DNA from: Acidobacteriota bacterium
Lineage (GTDB): Bacteria; Acidobacteriota; Terriglobia; Terriglobales; Acidobacteriaceae
Direction of reading: 5' to 3'
Length of the DNA: 64,000 nt
Assembly: GCA_003225555.1 (NCBI GenBank)
Contig: QIAM01000026.1
Span: forward strand, 62,001-126,000
The translations under genes and the position numbers were made by a program. The first letter of the stretch is position 1; each line of letters starts with the position of its first letter. The notes beneath the pieces were generated by a model that saw nothing but the letters and a program-made list of their open reading frames with translations, did not search any database and had not been told where the DNA came from. Shown in pieces: positions 9,006-18,764 of the stretch.

Positions 9006-9995
9006 ATGCAATTTCGCCAACTAGGACGTACCGGCCCCAAAGTCTCAGCCCTCGGATTAGGCTGCATGGGAATGTCAGAGTTTTATGGTGGACGCGACGA
9101 CAACGAGTCCGTCGCCACCATCCACCACGCTCTGGAGCTGGGCGTCACCTTTCTCGATACCGCCGACATCTACGGACCCTACACGAACGAAGAACTCGTG
9201 GGCCGCGCCATTAAGGGCAAGCGGGACAAAGTTGTTCTGGCCACGAAATTCGGCATCGTGCGCGACCCTAACAATCCGATGGTTCGCGCCGTGAACGGCA
9301 AGCCCGACTATGTGCGCAACTCCTGTGAGGGTAGCCTTCGTCGCCTCGGCGTTGAGCCCATCGACCTCTACTACCAGCACCGCGTCGATCCCAACACACC
9401 AATTGAAGAAACCGTTGGGGCGATGGCGCAGCTCGTGAAAGAAGGCAAGGTGCGCTATCTGGGCCTGTCCGAGGCCTCGCCGCAAACTCTGCGGCGAGCG
9501 GTGAAAATTCATCCCATCACCGCACTACAGACTGAGTATTCGCTTTGGAGCCGCGATCCTGAAGATGAAATCCTGCCGACATGCCGGGAACTTGGCGTCG
9601 CCTTTGTCGCCTACAGCCCGCTCGGACGCGGCTTTCTCACCGGCCAGTTTCAGCGCTTCGAAGATCTTCCGGCAGACGACTACCGCCGCAACACCCCGCG
9701 CTTTCAGGGAGAGAACTTCCAGAAAAATCTTGACCTCGTCCATCGCGTGGAAGCGATCGCCGAAGAAAAACGCTGCAAGCCGTCACAACTCTCGCTCGCC
9801 TGGGTGCTGGCGCAAGGCGACGACATCGTCCCCATTCCAGGCACCAAGCGCCGCAAATATCTAGAGGAGAACCTGGGCGCGTTGGACGTCAAGCTCAGTC
9901 CTGAAGAGCTGCAACGGATCGAGGAAGTCTTCCCCACAGGCGCTGCCGCGGGAACCCGTTATCCCGAGCATATGATGAAAGTGGTGAACGGCTAG
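9006..9995 (+). CDS. Aldo/keto reductase
   Basis: NADPH-dependent (beta/alpha)8 oxidoreductase of 329 residues. The catalytic tetrad is visible: Asp and Tyr in [10 protein letters not shown], Lys in VLATKFG and His in [10 protein letters not shown]. The C-terminal cofactor site [19 protein letters not shown] is typical of the YajO/YakC-like AKR13 group, which reduces assorted aldehydes and ketones. The start is supported by AAGGAG seven bases upstream. It is a monocistronic unit preceded by a possible promoter. Substrate unknown. Confidence 0.92.
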   Translation: MQFRQLGRTGPKVSALGLGCMGMSEFYGGRDDNESVATIHHALELGVTFLDTADIYGPYTNEELVGRAIKGKRDKVVLATKFGIVRDPNNPMVRAVNGKPDYVRNSCEGSLRRLGVEPIDLYYQHRVDPNTPIEETVGAMAQLVKEGKVRYLGLSEASPQTLRRAVKIHPITALQTEYSLWSRDPEDEILPTCRELGVAFVAYSPLGRGFLTGQFQRFEDLPADDYRRNTPRFQGENFQKNLDLVHRVEAIAEEKRCKPSQLSLAWVLAQGDDIVPIPGTKRRKYLEENLGALDVKLSPEELQRIEEVFPTGAAAGTRYPEHMMKVVNG

Positions 9996-10161
9996 AGACA
10001 CCCACGCAACGTTCATCCCTGGAATCAATAGTTTGCGAGCCTGTTGTCCGAAGGACACTGGCCCGAAGGTATCTGTCCGCATCACCTACCCGAAGCTACC
10101 CTCTCTGGAGTCCACGAAGCGCCAGCTTCCCCCGCGGACGAACCCATATCCAGGAGTTCCT

Positions 10162-10617
10162 ATGGCAAGCGCAGGCTCGGCTCCGGCAACACTCGACAAT
10201 CGGGAGGCGGTGGTGCAGGCAGCCACCCTCGCACGCGTGCACGTTAGCGCGCGCTGGTTTTATTGGATCGCAGCTCTTTCACTGGTCAACTCAGCCGTGG
10301 TGATCTTCGGCGGACAATTTCACTTTGTGGTCGGACTCGGCGTCACCAGCGTGGTCGACGCGGTGGCCAAGCAATTGGGAAGCGCGGGGATCGTGCTCGA
10401 CTTGATCATCAACAGCGTCGTGGCCGGCGTGTTCTGCTTGTTCGGCTACTGTGCCAGTAAGTCCCAGAAGTGGGCGTTCCTTGTCGGGATGGCGTTGTAC
10501 GCGCTCGATGGCCTGCTTCTGCTGATGGCACAGGACTATCTGAGCGTTGCGTTTCACGCCTATGCGCTCTACTGTATCTATCGCGGGCTCGCCGCTCAAG
10601 CTGCTGCACAAGCGTAA
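10162..10617 (+). CDS. Small multi-pass membrane protein, hypothetical
   Basis: The track ORF starts at 10033, but ATG 10162 (MASAGSAPATLDN) has AGGAG five bases upstream and gives 151 residues. After a soluble ~35-residue N-terminus there are three to four hydrophobic helices: WFYWIAALSLVNSAVVIFG, a GSAGIVLDLIINSVVAGVFCLFGYCA segment and FLVGMALYALDGLLLLMAQ. No enzymatic motif is seen and the family is not recognised. It is followed by a strong hairpin shared with ftsH. Confidence 0.65.
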   Translation: MASAGSAPATLDNREAVVQAATLARVHVSARWFYWIAALSLVNSAVVIFGGQFHFVVGLGVTSVVDAVAKQLGSAGIVLDLIINSVVAGVFCLFGYCASKSQKWAFLVGMALYALDGLLLLMAQDYLSVAFHAYALYCIYRGLAAQAAAQA

Positions 10618-10640
10618 GCCAGATAACCACTGCGAAACAC

Positions 10641-10671
10641 AAAAATCAAGGGCGGCCTTAAAAGCCGCCCT
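10641..10671 (-). terminator. Rho-independent terminator after ftsH
   Basis: Perfect 8-bp stem AGGGCGGC / GCCGCCCT with loop CTTAAAA (10649-10671). Read on the minus strand it is followed by TTGATTTTTG, a good U-tract. It lies 30 bases past the ftsH stop and may also stop the convergent small membrane-protein transcript. Confidence 0.8.
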
Positions 10672-10701
10672 AACTGAGAAATGCCTACCGAGAACTGGCT
10701 C

Positions 10702-12612
10702 TTACGCCCGAGCCGGACTCTCTCCGCCCTTGACGATTCCCGGACGTCCCGGCTCCGGCTTCAGCACTTGCTGAACGCCATCATCGGATTTCCCCGGTGA
10801 AGGCGGCTTGGCCGGCAGTTCTCTTCCTTCCACCAGCAGGCGGATCTCGGAAGCATCCAGCACTTCGCGCTCGAGCAGGGCAACGGCAATTCTCTGCAGC
10901 GCGTCGCGATTCACTTCCAGTATCTTCTTGGCCGTTTCGTAGCCCTGGCTGACCAGCTTGCGGACTTCCCCGTCGATCTTGATAGCGGTGTCCTCGCTGT
11001 AGTCGCGGTGCTGAGCGATTTCACGGCCCAGGAATATTTGCTCTTCCTTCTTGCCGAAGGTCAGCGGACCCAGATCGCTCATACCCCACTCGCAAACCAT
11101 CTTGCGAGCCAGCTCCGTCGCTCTCTCAATGTCGTTGCCGGCCCCGGTGCTCATCTGCGTCAGGAAAATTTCTTCCGCCAACCGTCCGCCCATGAGAATG
11201 GAGATATCGGTCTGCAGATATTCTTTGGTGTAGTTGTGGCGATCATCGATGGGCAACTGCTGAGTGACACCCAGCGCCATGCCGCGCGGAATGATAGTGA
11301 CCTTATGCACAGGGTCGGAATTCGGCAACTTCGCCGCGACCAGCGCATGACCGGCCTCGTGGTATGCAGTGACTTTCTTTTCCTCGTCGGAAAGGATCAT
11401 CGACTTGCGTTCCACGCCCATCAGGACTTTGTCTTTGGCGACTTCGAAGTCATACATCAGCACGGCCTTGCGATTCTGCCGCGCTGCTGCCAGTGCCGCC
11501 TCGTTGACCATGTTAGCGAGGTCAGCGCCGGAGAATCCCGGAGTGCCGCGGGCTAGTACGGAAAGATCGACATCCTCGGCAAGAGGAATCTTGCGGGTAT
11601 GAACGCGCAGAATCTCTTCGCGCCCGCGAACATCAGGACGGCTCACGACCACGCGCCGGTCAAAGCGTCCCGGCCGGAGTAATGCGGGATCGAGCACGTC
11701 CGGGCGATTAGTCGCCGCCATGAGGATCACGCCTTCGTTGGATTCGAAGCCGTCCATCTCAACCAGCAACTGGTTCAAAGTCTGCTCGCGCTCATCGTGT
11801 CCGCCGCCCAGACCCGCGCCGCGGTGACGCCCGACGGCGTCGATTTCGTCGATGAAGATAATGCAGGGTGCATTCTTTTTGCCCTGCTCAAACAGGTCAC
11901 GGACGCGGCTGGCGCCGACGCCCACAAACATCTCCACAAAGTCCGAACCTGAGATCGAAAAGAATGGCACATTCGCCTCGCCGGCAACCGCTCGAGCCAG
12001 CAAAGTCTTGCCGGTGCCCGGAGGTCCGACCAGCAACACGCCTTTCGGAATCCGCCCACCCAGCTTCTGGAATTTCTGCGCCTCGCGCAGGAATTCGATA
12101 ATCTCGCGCAGCTCTTCCTTGGCCTCATCCACGCCCGCCACGTCCTTGAACGTGACCTTCTTCTGCTGCATGGAGAGCAGCCGCGCCCGGCTCTTGCCGA
12201 ACGACAGCGCCTTGTTCCCGCCCGTCTGCATCTGGCGGATCATGAAGAACCACAACGCACCCAGCAGGATCAGCGGCGCCCACGTCCCCAGAAGCTGCAG
12301 CGGCCAGCTGCCATTGCTGGCGTCTTTGAACGTGATGTTCACACCCTTGTCCCGCAGGACCTTGATCATGTCGGGATAGTTAGAGGGGGCCGTGGTGTGG
12401 AAGGCGGAATTATCCACATGCTTGCCTGAGACCTGCATCCCATCCACGGTGACTTCCCGCACTTTGCCCTGGTCCACGTCACTCATGAACTGGGTGAAAT
12501 TGATATCTTGAACTTTCTGGCCGCTGCGGCCCGCCTGAATCACCTGCCACAACAGCAGGGCGGAAAGGCCGATTACCAACCAGAAAACGACGGTCTTAAC
12601 AGTTGAATTCAC
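10702..12612 (-). CDS. ftsH: ATP-dependent zinc metalloprotease FtsH
   Basis: Membrane-anchored AAA+ protease that degrades misfolded membrane proteins and regulatory substrates. TM1 is at about residues 8-26, followed by a periplasmic FtsH-ext domain, TM2 at about 105-126, then the AAA domain with Walker A GPPGTGKT near 197, Walker [12 protein letters not shown] and second region of homology [20 protein letters not shown]. The M41 protease domain carries HEAGH near 418 and the third zinc ligand region STGAGNDIE. It has 636 residues, the usual length. The start is GTG 12612 with AGGAG eight bases upstream. It is the last gene of a tilS-hpt-ftsH run and is followed by a terminator. Confidence 0.97.
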   Translation of the reverse strand: MNSTVKTVVFWLVIGLSALLLWQVIQAGRSGQKVQDINFTQFMSDVDQGKVREVTVDGMQVSGKHVDNSAFHTTAPSNYPDMIKVLRDKGVNITFKDASNGSWPLQLLGTWAPLILLGALWFFMIRQMQTGGNKALSFGKSRARLLSMQQKKVTFKDVAGVDEAKEELREIIEFLREAQKFQKLGGRIPKGVLLVGPPGTGKTLLARAVAGEANVPFFSISGSDFVEMFVGVGASRVRDLFEQGKKNAPCIIFIDEIDAVGRHRGAGLGGGHDEREQTLNQLLVEMDGFESNEGVILMAATNRPDVLDPALLRPGRFDRRVVVSRPDVRGREEILRVHTRKIPLAEDVDLSVLARGTPGFSGADLANMVNEAALAAARQNRKAVLMYDFEVAKDKVLMGVERKSMILSDEEKKVTAYHEAGHALVAAKLPNSDPVHKVTIIPRGMALGVTQQLPIDDRHNYTKEYLQTDISILMGGRLAEEIFLTQMSTGAGNDIERATELARKMVCEWGMSDLGPLTFGKKEEQIFLGREIAQHRDYSEDTAIKIDGEVRKLVSQGYETAKKILEVNRDALQRIAVALLEREVLDASEIRLLVEGRELPAKPPSPGKSDDGVQQVLKPEPGRPGIVKGGESPARA

Positions 12613-12779
12613 CTAAAAGGCTCCTACGCAAAAAACGGGACAATCACTTACACGTAGCCCCGAGGTCTTCGCCGTTAATTGGATGACCAATCTGGGCTTT
12701 TGGATAGGCGAAATTCCCTAAGACTCTTATTCTACCTTTTCTCCGAGAAAAAGGTGCGTTTACGATTGGGTGACCCAGG

Positions 12780-13325
12780 TCACGGGAGTACCAAGCCCGC
12801 TCCCAGATACGGCAGGTTCCTGTTGGTCTGCTCGACCGCGCCCAACCCATATCCCACGAGAAAGGTTTCATCGACCAAAAAACCGAAATAATCCGGCTGC
12901 AAGGCCACACGGCGGGCAGACTGGCGGTCCAGCAGGGTGACCAGCTTCACCGACGCCGCACCCCGGGCACGCAGGTCGTTCATCAGGAACTCGCTGGTTA
13001 TGCCGGAGTGCACCAGCCCTTCCACCAGAAGGACGTGGTTTCCGCGAATCTCCGGCTCATGACTGAAGAAGATTTCCATGATGTCGCTCGAGCTGTCCTT
13101 CCGTGGCCGGGTATATTTCGGCTTTACGAACTGGCAAACCACCGGCACGTCCAAGGCCCTCACTAGGTCAGCCAGAAACATAAACGAGTTCTCGAGCACC
13201 GCGAGGGCCTGGACGGTCTCTCCCTGGTAGTCGTCGGAAATCTGCCGCCCCAACTCTTTCACGCGCTTCTGAATCTGGTCAGCGGAGATGACTTGCCGCA
13301 GTGGCTCGGCTTTCGAACCAGTCAT
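12780..13325 (-). CDS. hpt: Hypoxanthine phosphoribosyltransferase
   Basis: Purine salvage enzyme converting hypoxanthine or guanine plus PRPP to IMP or GMP. ATG 13325 (MTGSKAEPLRQVISADQIQ) has GGAG upstream and gives 181 residues, as expected; the track start at 13505 adds 60 residues of non-family sequence overlapping tilS. The PRPP-binding loop reads HVLLVEGLVHSGITSEFL, where the usual VEDIIDTG or VEDIVDTG has become VEGLVHSG. The acidic pair that contacts ribose is therefore altered (E-G instead of E-D). Other family motifs (VLENSFMFLADLVR, YFGFLVDETFLVGYGL) are intact. The gene lies between tilS and ftsH, a widely conserved order. Confidence 0.9.
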   Translation of the reverse strand: MTGSKAEPLRQVISADQIQKRVKELGRQISDDYQGETVQALAVLENSFMFLADLVRALDVPVVCQFVKPKYTRPRKDSSSDIMEIFFSHEPEIRGNHVLLVEGLVHSGITSEFLMNDLRARGAASVKLVTLLDRQSARRVALQPDYFGFLVDETFLVGYGLGAVEQTNRNLPYLGAGLVLP

Positions 13326-13369
13326 GAAGTGGCGCTCCTCGTTGCCTGAAATGCCTGATCGGCTCGATA

Positions 13370-14932
13370 CTAAAAGGTGGAATCCGCCTCCAGAGGCATC
13401 TCCCGGATCAATACCCCCTCCCGGCCCGGTTTTGCCTGTAGGCCAGCAGGAGCTGGAAATCCCCGTACCCACACGATCTCGTCCCCGCTTGCGACTACCG
13501 GCCAAAGCCTCCGAGGCTGGCCCGTAATGTGGTGCTCTTGCAGCAATTCCTTAATCTTCTTGGGGGACTTAGTATGGGCCGGCCAGAACCGCTCTCCGGG
13601 ACGCCAGTTTCGCACCCTTAACGGCCCGGGAAGCGACTCTGCGTCGAGGAGGTGCTCGCGATTATACCCCGGCAACTCCGATTCAGCCCGTACGCGTACC
13701 GCTTCAATCACGGTGCCCGTTTCAGGGATGGTGACGCGTCCCGGCAGGGGCAATTCATAGGCGTAATCATGCGGGACTCGCTCTTGCCGTCGGAGGTCGG
13801 GGGTCACGAAAACCAGTGAATCAGTCTCGCGAACCAGCTTCCATCCCAAAGGCAACGAAAGCTCCTTGCCCGAGGCGCCGTCTTCCGCCGCAAATCGCAA
13901 GATTTGCTGCACATGTTTAAACTCGAGCGGAATCCCCGCATGGTCACCCACGGCCTTTACGAGCCGGCGCTGGACCGCTAGAGGTTCGGTGAGAAGCCAG
14001 GCCCGGCTTACCGAAGCATTCATGACCAGAGGCCCCGGTTCCTCCAGGCGACGTTCCAGGTCAGATTTCACCGGCGCGATCTGCACCAATGACGACTCCG
14101 GACTGCCCGAAGTATGAGCTTTCGCCCACTCCGGTTCGGACCACTGCACTGTAGTCCCCAACCATCCTGCGATCTCGTTCTCCCAGTAGTCTTGTTCTCC
14201 GCGCGCGATCTCCGCCAATTCCGCTAGGTTCTCCGCCGTTGAGGGATTGAAGTCGCTCTCAAGTAAGGGCAGGACTCGCTGCCGCATGCGATTGCGCGTG
14301 AATCTTACATCGAGATTGGTCGGATCCTCATGCCAAGGCTGCTTGAGGTCCCTGAGGTATTGCTCCAGCCGAGGCCTACGAATTTCAAGCAAGGGCCGAA
14401 CGATCTCTCCGGAAGTTTCCTCTTCGACATCATCCACCAAGAGTCGGGGATAAATTCCACCGAGGCCTCGTAGCCCGGTGCCACGAATCAGCCTCATCAG
14501 AACCGTCTCGGCCTGATCGTCTAGTGTATGGCCAGTCGCCACCTTGTCGAGACTGACACTAATCTCTGGACCTTCACCCATGAGCCGGCGAAAGAATCCA
14601 TAGCGCAGCTCCCGGGCGGCGGATTCCACGCCAACCTGCCCCCCTGCCGCATGCTGCGCCACATCGCCGCTCTCGGTATGGAATTCCAAGTCGTGTTCAC
14701 GCGCCAGGTTTACAACGAACTCCTGATCTTCGTCTGACTCAGCCCCGCGCAGCTTGTGGTTGAAGTGCACAACGAAGAGGACAATCCCAAGTTCGCTCCT
14801 CACCTCGAGCAGAAGGCGCAGCAGGGCAACGGAATCAATTCCGCCGGAGACCGCCACGCCCACACGGTCTCCCGCCTTCAGCAACTCCTGATGCCGGATG
14901 TATGCGATGAGCCGCTCTGCCAGTGAATGCAC
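13370..14932 (-). CDS. tilS: tRNA(Ile)-lysidine synthetase
   Basis: Modifies C34 of the CAU anticodon of tRNA-Ile to lysidine, switching codon reading from AUG to AUA. The N-type ATP-pyrophosphatase motif SGGIDS follows VGVAVSGG, then FVVHFNHKLRGAESDEDQ and GHTLDDQAETVLMRLIRGTG. C-terminal substrate-binding domains include LRVRNWRPGERFWP and KKIKELLQEHHI. The ORF track opens at 15061, inside the divergent inhibitor gene. GTG 14932 (VHSLAERLIAYIRHQ) gives 520 residues and matches the usual N-terminus, though no clear ribosome-binding site is seen. It heads the tilS-hpt-ftsH run. Confidence 0.93.
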   Translation of the reverse strand: MHSLAERLIAYIRHQELLKAGDRVGVAVSGGIDSVALLRLLLEVRSELGIVLFVVHFNHKLRGAESDEDQEFVVNLAREHDLEFHTESGDVAQHAAGGQVGVESAARELRYGFFRRLMGEGPEISVSLDKVATGHTLDDQAETVLMRLIRGTGLRGLGGIYPRLLVDDVEEETSGEIVRPLLEIRRPRLEQYLRDLKQPWHEDPTNLDVRFTRNRMRQRVLPLLESDFNPSTAENLAELAEIARGEQDYWENEIAGWLGTTVQWSEPEWAKAHTSGSPESSLVQIAPVKSDLERRLEEPGPLVMNASVSRAWLLTEPLAVQRRLVKAVGDHAGIPLEFKHVQQILRFAAEDGASGKELSLPLGWKLVRETDSLVFVTPDLRRQERVPHDYAYELPLPGRVTIPETGTVIEAVRVRAESELPGYNREHLLDAESLPGPLRVRNWRPGERFWPAHTKSPKKIKELLQEHHITGQPRRLWPVVASGDEIVWVRGFPAPAGLQAKPGREGVLIREMPLEADSTF

Positions 14933-14985
14933 GGAAACATGGTACAACCAGTACGGGAAGAGGAGCGCCCAGCTGAAGGTCGCAC

Positions 14986-15306
14986 TTGAAGATGCGATAC
15001 GACGAGAGCGCCAACGGAACCGAGGTTGAAGTCGCCGCCGGGGAAGAGTTCGAGCTTTCACTGCCCGAGACCCGGACCGCTGGCTATCGCTGGACGCTCA
15101 AGAGCGGCGGCGATCCCGCCTGCGCCCTGTTGAACGAGTCCTCTCAATCCCCCCCTGGACAGGTCGGAGGCAGCGGCACGCACTCCTGGCGCTTTCGTGC
15201 CTCCACCCCTGGAGTCTGCTCCATTGCGTTGGAGTACAAACGTTCTTGGGAGGACAGCTCGCAACCGGCGCGGACCTATACTTTAAAGCTCCGCGTCCGG
15301 TCTTGA
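14986..15306 (+). CDS. Chagasin-like cysteine protease inhibitor (I42 family)
   Basis: A 106-residue all-beta protein with the three loop motifs of chagasin-type inhibitors of papain-like proteases: RTAGYRW (residues 30-36, equivalent of NPTTGYxW), GGSGTHSWRFRA (61-72, equivalent of the GxxGxxxWxF loop) and YKRSWE (84-89, equivalent of the RPW loop). It has no signal peptide, so it is probably cytoplasmic unless the start is wrong. The TTG start at 14986 has GAAGG six bases upstream; ATG 14992 is the alternative. It is convergent with a C1 papain-like protease 32 bases away, which makes a cognate pair likely. Confidence 0.85.
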   Translation: MKMRYDESANGTEVEVAAGEEFELSLPETRTAGYRWTLKSGGDPACALLNESSQSPPGQVGGSGTHSWRFRASTPGVCSIALEYKRSWEDSSQPARTYTLKLRVRS

Positions 15307-15337
15307 GCAACGGACCGCACTCGTCGGCGTCTCGTGG

Positions 15338-16147
15338 TTAGTGTTTTTTCTTCTTGGCTGCTGCCTTCTTCGGAGGCTTGCCCCCACCTCCAGCGTCGAC
15401 CAGCCGGATCGTCCAGAGATCATCCGAGAGATTCGGCTCCATGAGGTACTGGTACGGCATGGTGAAGTAGCCCTTCAAACCCCAATGCGGCCCCCAGGAG
15501 TTACGGATAATGAACCATTGATTCTTGTCGTCGTAGCCGACGGCGGTGACCGCGTGTCCTCCAACCACCTTTTCGCCCGGTTGCGGCATCGAGAGGTGTC
15601 CGGAATTTGCTACCTGCGTGCTTTCAAAGCCGTCATACACGGTAAAGCCAAGCACAAACGGATAGCCCGAAGCCAGACATCCCTTGAACTGATTGAGCAC
15701 ACGGCTAACCCGGTGATACGAGGTCACTCTGTTCTTCGAGGCGTCGGTGAAAGCAGCTGTGGGTGGCTTCTCCGTAAATTTGTTGATGTCGTAAGGCCAG
15801 TCAGCCTCCGGCGGAGCCCCCAGCTTGGCCACAACTTTGATCCCGTCACGAATCTGGGCCCCGGCATCGGAGTTGACGGAATGCTCGATGACGCGTTCGT
15901 TGTAGTAAATGAACAACCGCGACGGAACAAAGTCAGTGAGCTTTTGCTTGAGCCGCTCAAACTCGATGGCCCCGGCGATCGCATTGCCAGCGCAGCTTCC
16001 CAGCTGTCCTTGATCGTAAACGGGTGGACACTGCGGACGAAGATCCACCGCCGTTGGAAGCGCCATGATAAACGGCGCAGGAGCCGAATAAACGAGGTCG
16101 CGCTGGTCCGGTAAATCCGGAACCCACCCATAATGTCCAATGCTCAT
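15338..16147 (-). CDS. Papain-like C1 family cysteine peptidase
   Basis: A 269-residue C1A-fold peptidase. The catalytic elements are in order: oxyanion Gln46 and nucleophile Cys52 in YDQGQLGSCAGNA, His198 in VGGHAVTAVGY, Asn216 in IIRNSWG followed by GLKGYFTMPYQYL. The start MSIGHYGWVPDLPDQRDLVY has no signal peptide. There is only a ~40-residue stretch before the active-site loop, so a separate inhibitory prodomain is absent. The C-terminus is an unusual Lys-rich tail (GGGGKPPKKAAAKKKKH). The neighbouring convergent gene encodes a chagasin-like inhibitor, which could control this enzyme in place of a prodomain. All active-site residues are intact. Confidence 0.92.
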   Translation of the reverse strand: MSIGHYGWVPDLPDQRDLVYSAPAPFIMALPTAVDLRPQCPPVYDQGQLGSCAGNAIAGAIEFERLKQKLTDFVPSRLFIYYNERVIEHSVNSDAGAQIRDGIKVVAKLGAPPEADWPYDINKFTEKPPTAAFTDASKNRVTSYHRVSRVLNQFKGCLASGYPFVLGFTVYDGFESTQVANSGHLSMPQPGEKVVGGHAVTAVGYDDKNQWFIIRNSWGPHWGLKGYFTMPYQYLMEPNLSDDLWTIRLVDAGGGGKPPKKAAAKKKKH

Positions 16148-16446
16148 GCTTCTACTCCTTGTGCGCCGGTCAAAACCGGCGAGGTGTTGTGAATGAAAGT
16201 TTCATACGTTGAAGGACTAGCGAACCACAACGGCCCCGAGTCATGCGGAGCCGCCCGCGAGGGCGGCGACGAAGCATTGACAGGGGAGAGTACGGGCCGG
16301 GTATTCAGCCGCGTAAGGAACTCACTCCGGTGAAACGACCTCGCGATTCAAATCTGCCCGCGGGAAAATATTGGAGGTTCCGGGTATGGGCAGCCAGTGG
16401 GACTCACGGCTCGGAACAGCTGAGGCGGCTGTCTCTACGTGACTTG
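16148..16446. other. Intergenic region between thrS and C1 peptidase gene
   Basis: No convincing gene. It holds two small hairpins: GCCGGT-CAAA-ACCGGC just upstream of the peptidase start, and GCCGCCCGCGAGGGCGGC further out. Either could lie in the 5' leader of the peptidase transcript. Confidence 0.5.
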
Positions 16447-18393
16447 TTACAACCCCGGGCTCTTCTCCGAAATTAGCTTCTTGATCTTCTCTACGAATTC
16501 CACTGCCGCCATGTCTTCCGTCTTCTCTTTTCCCCGGCTGCGGACATTCACCTTCCCCGCCTCCGCCTCTTTGTCCCCGACCACCAGCAGGAAGGGCACT
16601 TTCTGCATCGCATGCTCGCGGATCTTCGCATTCATCTTCTCGTTGCGCGCATCCACTTCCACACGTACTCCTACTGACTTCAGTTGCGCAGCTACCTTAT
16701 TCGCGTACTCCGCATGCCGTTCGCTAATCGGAATCATGACCGCCTGCACCGGCGACAGCCACACCGGGAACGCGCCCGCATAGTGCTCGATCAGCACGCC
16801 GAAGAAGCGCTCCACCGAACCGTAGAGGGCGCGATGCACCATCACCGGCTGCTTGCGTGAGCCATCTTCCGCCACGTATTCCAGGCCGAATCGCTGCGGC
16901 AGATTGAAGTCGAACTGCACTGTCGAGAGTTGCCATAGCCGCCCGATCGCATCCACCAGCTTGATGTCGATTTTCGGCCCGTAGAACGCCGCTTCGCCAG
17001 GCATGGTCTTGTATTCGATCCCTTGCTGTTTCAGCACCTTCTCCAGAGACTGGGTCGCGTGGTTCCACTGATCTTCGCTGCCCACGAAATTCTTGCGGTC
17101 GTCCGGATTCCACGTCGATAGCTCGGTCTGAAACTTGTCGAAACCAAAATCTTTCAGCACGTCCAGAGCAAACTCCAGGCAGGCCGCAATCTCGCCCTCG
17201 ATCTGCTCCGGAGTACAGAAGATGTGGGCGTCGTCTTGGGTGAAGCCACGCACGCGCAGCAGGCCGTGCATCACGCCGGAGCGCTCGTAGCGATAAACCG
17301 TTCCCAGTTCGCCCAAACGCACCGGCAGATCGCGATATGACTTCAGCGAATCCCGGTAGATCAGTATGTGGCCGGGACAATTCATGGGCTTCAGGCGATA
17401 TTCCGCGTCATCGAGCTCCATGGCGTCGAACATATTCTGCGAGTAGTAGCCTTCGTGTCCCGACGTGAAGAACAACTGCCGCCTAGCCACATGTGGAGTA
17501 GAGACCAGAGCGTAGCCGCGCTTCAGATACTCGGCACGCATCCAGTCTTCCATCTCTTTGCGGATGATCCCGCCCTTGGGATGCCAAAAAATCAGTCCCG
17601 GCCCCGCTAGCTCCTGAATCGAAAACAGATCCAGCTGCTTGCCCAACACACGATGGTCGCGCTTCTTCGCTTCGTCGACCTGCTTCAGATAATCGTCGAG
17701 ATCTTTCTTCGAGAAGAACGACGTCCCGTAAATGCGCTGCAGCTGCGGATTCTTCTCATCCCCCAGCCAATAGGCTCCGGCAATGTTGAGCAGCTTGAAC
17801 GCCTTGATCTTGCCGGTCGACGGGATGTGCGGACCGCGGCAGAAGTCCGTGAATTTCCCGGTGCGGTAGATCGAAATCTTTTCATCGGACTTGGTGAACT
17901 GCTCGATGAAATGGCACTTCATGAAGTCGCCTTCTTTTTTAAACTCCGCCAGCCCCTGCTCGCGTGGCAGAAACTCCCGCGCATAGGGGATGTTCTGCTG
18001 CACCAGTTCCTGCATCTTCTTCTCGATTTTCTCGAGATCCTCCGGGGTGAATGGAGTCGGCCGGTAGAAGTCGTAGAAGAATCCGTTTTCGGTAGACGGT
18101 CCATGGCCGAGCTTGGTCTCAGGGAAGAGTTCCAGAACAGCTGCTGCCAGCAGGTGAGCCGAGGAGTGCCGGTAAACTTCCAGCGCCTCCGGATCCTTGT
18201 CAGTCAGAATGCGGAGTTCGGCGTCCCTCTCCAAGGGGCGGGTCAGATCAATAAGATTCCCATTGTCCTTGGCGGCGAGCGCCGCATCCGCCAGCCGCGG
18301 ACTAATAGACTTTGCAATATCGAGCGCGGTCGTGCCCTTGGGAACTTCCTTCACGCTCCCATCGGGGAGCTTCACATGAATGCTGTCTGCCAT
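16447..18393 (-). CDS. thrS: Threonine--tRNA ligase
   Basis: Class II synthetase charging tRNA-Thr. Domains in order: N-terminal TGS domain (HVKLPDGSVKEVPKGTTALDIA, residues 5-65), the second additional/editing domain with the zinc-like HxxxH motif YRHSSAHLLAAAV and FCRGPHIPSTGKI, the catalytic core (MNCPGHILIY, RYERSGVMHGLLRVRGFTQDDAH, motif 3 region MVHRALYGSVERFFGVLIEHYAG) and a C-terminal anticodon-binding domain. At 648 residues it is full length. A conserved Cys, His pair for catalytic zinc is present (MNCPGH and later HRALYG). It appears monocistronic. Confidence 0.97.
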   Translation of the reverse strand: MADSIHVKLPDGSVKEVPKGTTALDIAKSISPRLADAALAAKDNGNLIDLTRPLERDAELRILTDKDPEALEVYRHSSAHLLAAAVLELFPETKLGHGPSTENGFFYDFYRPTPFTPEDLEKIEKKMQELVQQNIPYAREFLPREQGLAEFKKEGDFMKCHFIEQFTKSDEKISIYRTGKFTDFCRGPHIPSTGKIKAFKLLNIAGAYWLGDEKNPQLQRIYGTSFFSKKDLDDYLKQVDEAKKRDHRVLGKQLDLFSIQELAGPGLIFWHPKGGIIRKEMEDWMRAEYLKRGYALVSTPHVARRQLFFTSGHEGYYSQNMFDAMELDDAEYRLKPMNCPGHILIYRDSLKSYRDLPVRLGELGTVYRYERSGVMHGLLRVRGFTQDDAHIFCTPEQIEGEIAACLEFALDVLKDFGFDKFQTELSTWNPDDRKNFVGSEDQWNHATQSLEKVLKQQGIEYKTMPGEAAFYGPKIDIKLVDAIGRLWQLSTVQFDFNLPQRFGLEYVAEDGSRKQPVMVHRALYGSVERFFGVLIEHYAGAFPVWLSPVQAVMIPISERHAEYANKVAAQLKSVGVRVEVDARNEKMNAKIREHAMQKVPFLLVVGDKEAEAGKVNVRSRGKEKTEDMAAVEFVEKIKKLISEKSPGL

Positions 18394-18764
18394 AAGCCGA
18401 AAACCCGCAGGTGGATTGAATCTTTCAGTTTATTGAAGGGATACGGGAGGGTCAAACAGAAGAGGTCGCAGAGTTTCAACCTTGCACCCCAAGTGACAAA
18501 TGATCAAACAGCGGGGCACGGAAAGCTGGCGAGCGAGCGTGAGCTCGCAGCGGAGAGGCTCTCTTGCAGCAACTGCGTTGTGCGTCCTCACCGCGGCAGT
18601 CGTGTCGCATAGGGGCTGTTGATTTCCGCGATTAAGCGAGGCTTAGCTGGTCGTCTTGGGCGTATGAAGGAAACCGCTGCCTAGAGCGAGGGGGGTGTAG
18701 TGCGGTGCGGGCCACCACCGCCACTACGGGTAACTAGCCCGGACCCGCCTCTTAGTCCCCTCTT
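18394..18764. other. Intergenic region with strong hairpin 3' of VOC gene
   Basis: No gene seen in these 371 bases. GTAGTGCGGTG (18697-18707) pairs with CACCGCCACTAC (18716-18727) around an 8-base loop, close behind the VOC gene stop on the minus strand. There is no T-run. It could be a 3' stabilising hairpin or part of a long thrS leader. Confidence 0.5.

Noticed and set aside
9075-9512. 145-aa ORF antisense to the aldo/keto reductase
   Set aside because: Complete overlap with a strongly conserved enzyme; typical high-GC shadow ORF.
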